Source: JAUVYV01 sp964394625
Lineage (GTDB): Bacteria > Planctomycetota > Phycisphaerae > Sedimentisphaerales > Anaerobacaceae
Assembly (NCBI GenBank): GCA_964394625.1
Contig: CAYMYK010000064.1
Location: 1 to 14,597, forward strand
DNA length: 14,597 bases
Direction of reading: 5' to 3'
Positions 12,384 to 14,597 of the stretch are shown here, one piece after another (the stretch's first letter is position 1; every line of letters starts with the position of its first letter). The translations under genes and the position numbers were made by a program. The notes under the pieces were generated by a model. That model was not told the origin of the DNA, made no database searches, and saw only the letters and a list, made by a program, of their open reading frames with translations.

Positions 12384-13135
12384 AACGTTTCTCAAAGCTC
12401 GAATTTGGCGACAATGCCCGCAAAAGAAAAATCAGCCAGGGCGAAATAGTCCACGACCAGGACTACTTCCACGACCAGGCCCTGCGCTACTGGCTCGCCG
12501 GCGATTTTGAATGTGGCCTGCGAAACTACTCGCGGGCACTGGAACAAAACAGCGTATTCTATCCCGGCTGGCTCGGACAGGTACTGATGCTCATCGAGCT
12601 GGGCGAATATGCCGAGGCAAACGTCTGGGCCGACAAGGCGCTCGAGCTTTTCCCCGAGCATCCGGAGCTGCTGGCTGTTAAAGCTGTCGCACTGGCCAGA
12701 GACGGGAAAATGGAAAAAGCCCTGGCCTATTCGGACAACTCAATCTCCAAAGACGACGTTACCGCAAGATGCTGGCTGGCAAGGGCTGAGGTGCTCTTAA
12801 ACCGAAAGAGCGAGATAGCCGAAAACTGCATTGACAAGGCAGTCAGCCAGGCCGGTAATGACAGCGCAATAATCCTGCTGGAAGCGGGCCGGCTGCTGAA
12901 CAAAAAGGGCAATTTATCACAGGCCCTGTATTGTCTGCAGCAGGCGGTCGAGAAGTTAGGCAAATCCGCCCTGGCCTGGTATGAGCTCGGCTGCTGTCAG
13001 GCGAAGCTGGGCCAAGCCCAGGCGGCCGTGACGCTCGAGCAGAGTTTGAAACTTCGGCCCGGCTGGCGCTTAGCCAGAAATGCCCTGAACCGGTCGCGGA
13101 ACAGGGGCTTTTGGCGCCGGCTGTTTGGAAACTAA
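12380..13135 (+). CDS. Tetratricopeptide-repeat protein
   Basis: This is a 251-residue, apparently cytoplasmic, TPR helical-repeat protein with no signal peptide. Repeats are visible as ALRYWLAGDFECGLRNYSRA (34-53), GWLGQVLMLIELGEYAEANV (63-82), LLAVKAVALARDGKMEKALA (97-116), ILLEAGRLLNKKGNLSQALY (165-184) and AWYELGCCQAKLGQAQAAVT (199-218). The C-terminus is basic (RSRNRGFWRRLF). TPR arrays bind partner proteins. ATG 12380 is chosen because it forms an ATGA overlap with the preceding stop and lies next to MKRFSKLE; an upstream in-frame start at 12293 would lie inside the previous gene. The pilT-like gene follows after 4 bases, so TPR and PilT are probably made together. Confidence 0.85.
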   Translation: MKRFSKLEFGDNARKRKISQGEIVHDQDYFHDQALRYWLAGDFECGLRNYSRALEQNSVFYPGWLGQVLMLIELGEYAEANVWADKALELFPEHPELLAVKAVALARDGKMEKALAYSDNSISKDDVTARCWLARAEVLLNRKSEIAENCIDKAVSQAGNDSAIILLEAGRLLNKKGNLSQALYCLQQAVEKLGKSALAWYELGCCQAKLGQAQAAVTLEQSLKLRPGWRLARNALNRSRNRGFWRRLFGN

Positions 13136-13139
13136 ACTT

Positions 13140-14225
13140 ATGCAGGTATCCAAAGAAATGCAGCGTATTCTGGCGGTGGCCCGGCGGGAAAGCGCATCCG
13201 ACATTCACATCGTCGCCGGCTTGCCGCCACTGTTCAGGATAAGCGGTGAAATCATCTTAGCTGATATGCCTGCCCTGACCGGCCGGGACACGAGCCGGCT
13301 GTGCATGGGCCTTTTGAACGACGAGCAGAGGAAGGTCTTCGAGCGCGACTGGCAGCTTTGCTGTTCGGTGAGCGACGAACGGTTCGGCCGGTTCCGCGTG
13401 TCGATTTACTACCGCACAGGCAACCCCGAGATGGCGATTCGGCCAGTGATGGAACACACTATGACGCGAGAAGAGCTTTGTCTGCCGGTGCAGGTGGATG
13501 ATTTTACCCGGCTGGCAGGCGGTATGATTTTGATTACCGGGCCGACCGGAACCGGCAAGACCACGACGATGAATTATATGATAGATTTAATCAACAGCGA
13601 ACGGAGGTGCAAAATCATTACCATCGAGGACCCCATTGAGTATGTGCACAGGCAGAAGCGGGCGGTGATTGTGCAGCAGGAGCTGTACACCGATGTCAAA
13701 TCCTTTTCGAGCGCCCTTATACACGTTCTCAGACAGGACCCCGACGTCATCTGTATCGGTGAGATGCGCGACCTCGAAACCACCGCCACGGCCCTTACAG
13801 CAGCCGAGACGGGCCATCTGGTTATCGCCACCTGCCACACGCCGAACACGCTGCTGACGGTGGAAAGGGTCGTGTCGATTTTTCCTGAGAATCAACAGCC
13901 AATGGTCTTTACGCAGCTCTCGAACTGTCTTAACGGCGTGATTGCGCAGCGGCTTGTCCCTTCGGCGGATAAAAAACGCAGAGTGCTTGCGACCGAGCTG
14001 CTGCTCGTTAATCCGCCCGCGAGAAAGCACATACGCGACCGCCAGCTTCATCTGCTCGTCAACGTCATACAGTTGGGACGCAAGGAAGGTATGCACCTGA
14101 TGGACGATTCGCTGCTGACGCTCTACGAAGCGGGCCAGATAACATACGACACTGCATTGAACTACTCGCACGACGCCGCCCAAATGCGAAATCGGATTCA
14201 CAAGCCCGCCCAGCCGAACGACTAA
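13140..14225 (+). CDS. pilT: PilT-type retraction ATPase (type IV pilus/secretion ATPase family)
   Basis: This is a 361-residue GspE/PilT-family hexameric ATPase. PilT normally powers type IV pilus retraction at the inner membrane. Motifs seen are an N-terminal ASDIHIVAGLPPLFRISGE (19-37), Walker A GPTGTGKT (134-141), Asp box TIEDPIEYVH (161-170), Walker B with the family sequence GEMRDLET (207-214), His box AETGHLVIATCHT (222-234), and AQRLVP (269-274). Length is close to typical PilT. ATG 13140 is chosen over a TTG at 13125 that would overlap the TPR gene. It has no pilin or other pilus gene beside it and is instead last in this membrane/AAA gene series, so it may serve pili encoded elsewhere or the unknown membrane assembly of this operon. 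Confidence 0.92.
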   Translation: MQVSKEMQRILAVARRESASDIHIVAGLPPLFRISGEIILADMPALTGRDTSRLCMGLLNDEQRKVFERDWQLCCSVSDERFGRFRVSIYYRTGNPEMAIRPVMEHTMTREELCLPVQVDDFTRLAGGMILITGPTGTGKTTTMNYMIDLINSERRCKIITIEDPIEYVHRQKRAVIVQQELYTDVKSFSSALIHVLRQDPDVICIGEMRDLETTATALTAAETGHLVIATCHTPNTLLTVERVVSIFPENQQPMVFTQLSNCLNGVIAQRLVPSADKKRRVLATELLLVNPPARKHIRDRQLHLLVNVIQLGRKEGMHLMDDSLLTLYEAGQITYDTALNYSHDAAQMRNRIHKPAQPND

Positions 14226-14291
14226 TGAGCGGCGCATAACCACAGCAATACACACAGCCGATTCCCGCTGCCGTCGCAGACGCAATTGTCG

Positions 14292-14320
14292 TTGAGTTTG
14301 CTGCGTTCCTGCCTTATACT
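14292..14320 (+). promoter_or_regulatory. Sigma-70-like promoter of the E2 gene
   Basis: TTGAGT (14292-14297), a 17-base spacer and TATACT (14315-14320) predict a start near 14327 and a leader of about 40 bases. The -10 is the same hexamer as at 7180-7185. An inverted repeat lies across it (next entry). Confidence 0.6.
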
Positions 14321-14330
14321 TCTCGGCAGG
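14308..14330. promoter_or_regulatory. Inverted repeat over the E2 promoter -10 (possible operator)
   Basis: CCTGCC (14308-14313) and GGCAGG (14325-14330) are a perfect 6-bp inverted repeat with an 11-base centre containing TATACT. Its placement over the -10 and start site would suit a repressor site. CATGCTTTTT follows, so a terminator for the upstream operon is an alternative reading. Confidence 0.35.
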
Positions 14331-14366
14331 CATGCTTTTTGCGGAACGAGTTTACGGGTAACAAAA

Positions 14367-14597
14367 ATGACCACGATAAGTGCGGTAAATACTGAAAGCA
14401 ACCTGAAAGAAAACAGCGCCGGGCACGGCACAGCCACCGTCAAAATGACGCCGATACAAAAACTCATCGCCCAAAGGATGCTTGCATCCAAGCGGAGCAA
14501 GCCCTGCTTCTATATCGAGTCAAAAACCGATACCACCGAGATGTTCGCCATTCGCCCGCGGCTCAGAAAGTCCCTGAAGGTCAAAATCACGACAAAC
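14367..14597 (+). CDS. 2-oxoacid dehydrogenase E2 acyltransferase catalytic domain, partial (runs off the end)
   Basis: Only the first 77 residues are in the window. After a short polar leader, VKMTPIQKLIAQRMLASKRS then KPCFYIESKTDTTEM and LRKSLKVKITTN match the start of the E2 catalytic domain (compare PLSPMRKxIAKRM, PHFTLTxEVDVTEL, KLTVND), the core of pyruvate- or branched-chain-type dehydrogenase complexes that transfers acyl groups to CoA. The lipoyl and peripheral-subunit-binding domains that normally precede it are absent, because the catalytic domain begins about 25 residues after the ATG. The lipoyl domain may be a separate protein. It has its own promoter and is probably not part of the PilT operon. 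The active-site HxxxD lies beyond the window. Confidence 0.8.
   Translation, partial: MTTISAVNTESNLKENSAGHGTATVKMTPIQKLIAQRMLASKRSKPCFYIESKTDTTEMFAIRPRLRKSLKVKITTN

Noticed and set aside
13587..14333. 248-codon minus-strand open frame
   Set aside because: It is antisense to the strongly supported pilT, and its sequence is arginine-rich shadow with no motif.

Overview
The window (14.6 kb) looks like part of a chromosome from a bacterium of the phylum Planctomycetota, probably a Phycisphaerae-type lineage. This is inferred from gene content alone. The pointers are a secreted hydrolase ending in a dockerin-like EF-hand pair, a secreted SUMF1/FGE-type protein with an N-terminal extracellular beta domain, and the block of Ycf46-like AAA ATPase, DUF1257-like and DUF2997 genes. 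One gene, an HtrA/DegP-type protease, is on the minus strand; everything else reads on the plus strand.

The main find is a complete diversity-generating retroelement (DGR) at about 2.1-5.1 kb. In order it holds a promoter, a secreted C-type-lectin-fold (SUMF1/FGE-sulfatase) target protein whose last 39 or so codons are the variable repeat (VR, 3160-3281), an Avd accessory protein (3360-3704), and a DGR-type reverse transcriptase (3701-5083). The template repeat (TR, 4770-4891) lies inside the 3' end of the RT reading frame. Over a 117-base gap-free core, VR and TR differ at 17 sites, and all 17 are adenines in the TR. This is the signature of adenine-specific mutagenic retrohoming. The TR reads as Asn-rich AAY codons in the target frame but as a Gln-rich tail in the RT frame. 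Two strong inverted repeats close the cassette at 5021-5060 and 5071-5091.

Directly downstream (5115-6878) is a secreted alpha/beta-hydrolase (lipase-like, GHSLG) with C-terminal dockerin-like repeats. A 370-base non-coding stretch follows. It carries a possible Ig-like gene relic and a good extended -10 promoter (7157-7185).

From 7249 to 14225 runs a tightly packed, probably co-transcribed series. It encodes a rhomboid-like membrane protein apparently lacking its catalytic residues, a PflA-like radical SAM protein, a 61-residue small protein, a Ycf46-like AAA+ ATPase, a DUF1257-like protein, a DUF2997 protein, a zinc-ribbon membrane protein with a degenerate signal-peptidase-I domain, a TPR protein and a PilT-type ATPase. 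Most junctions are overlaps or gaps of a few bases. After a promoter with a palindrome over its -10, the start of a lipoyl-less 2-oxoacid dehydrogenase E2 catalytic domain runs off the window end.

No tRNA, rRNA, CRISPR array or insertion sequence was recognised.
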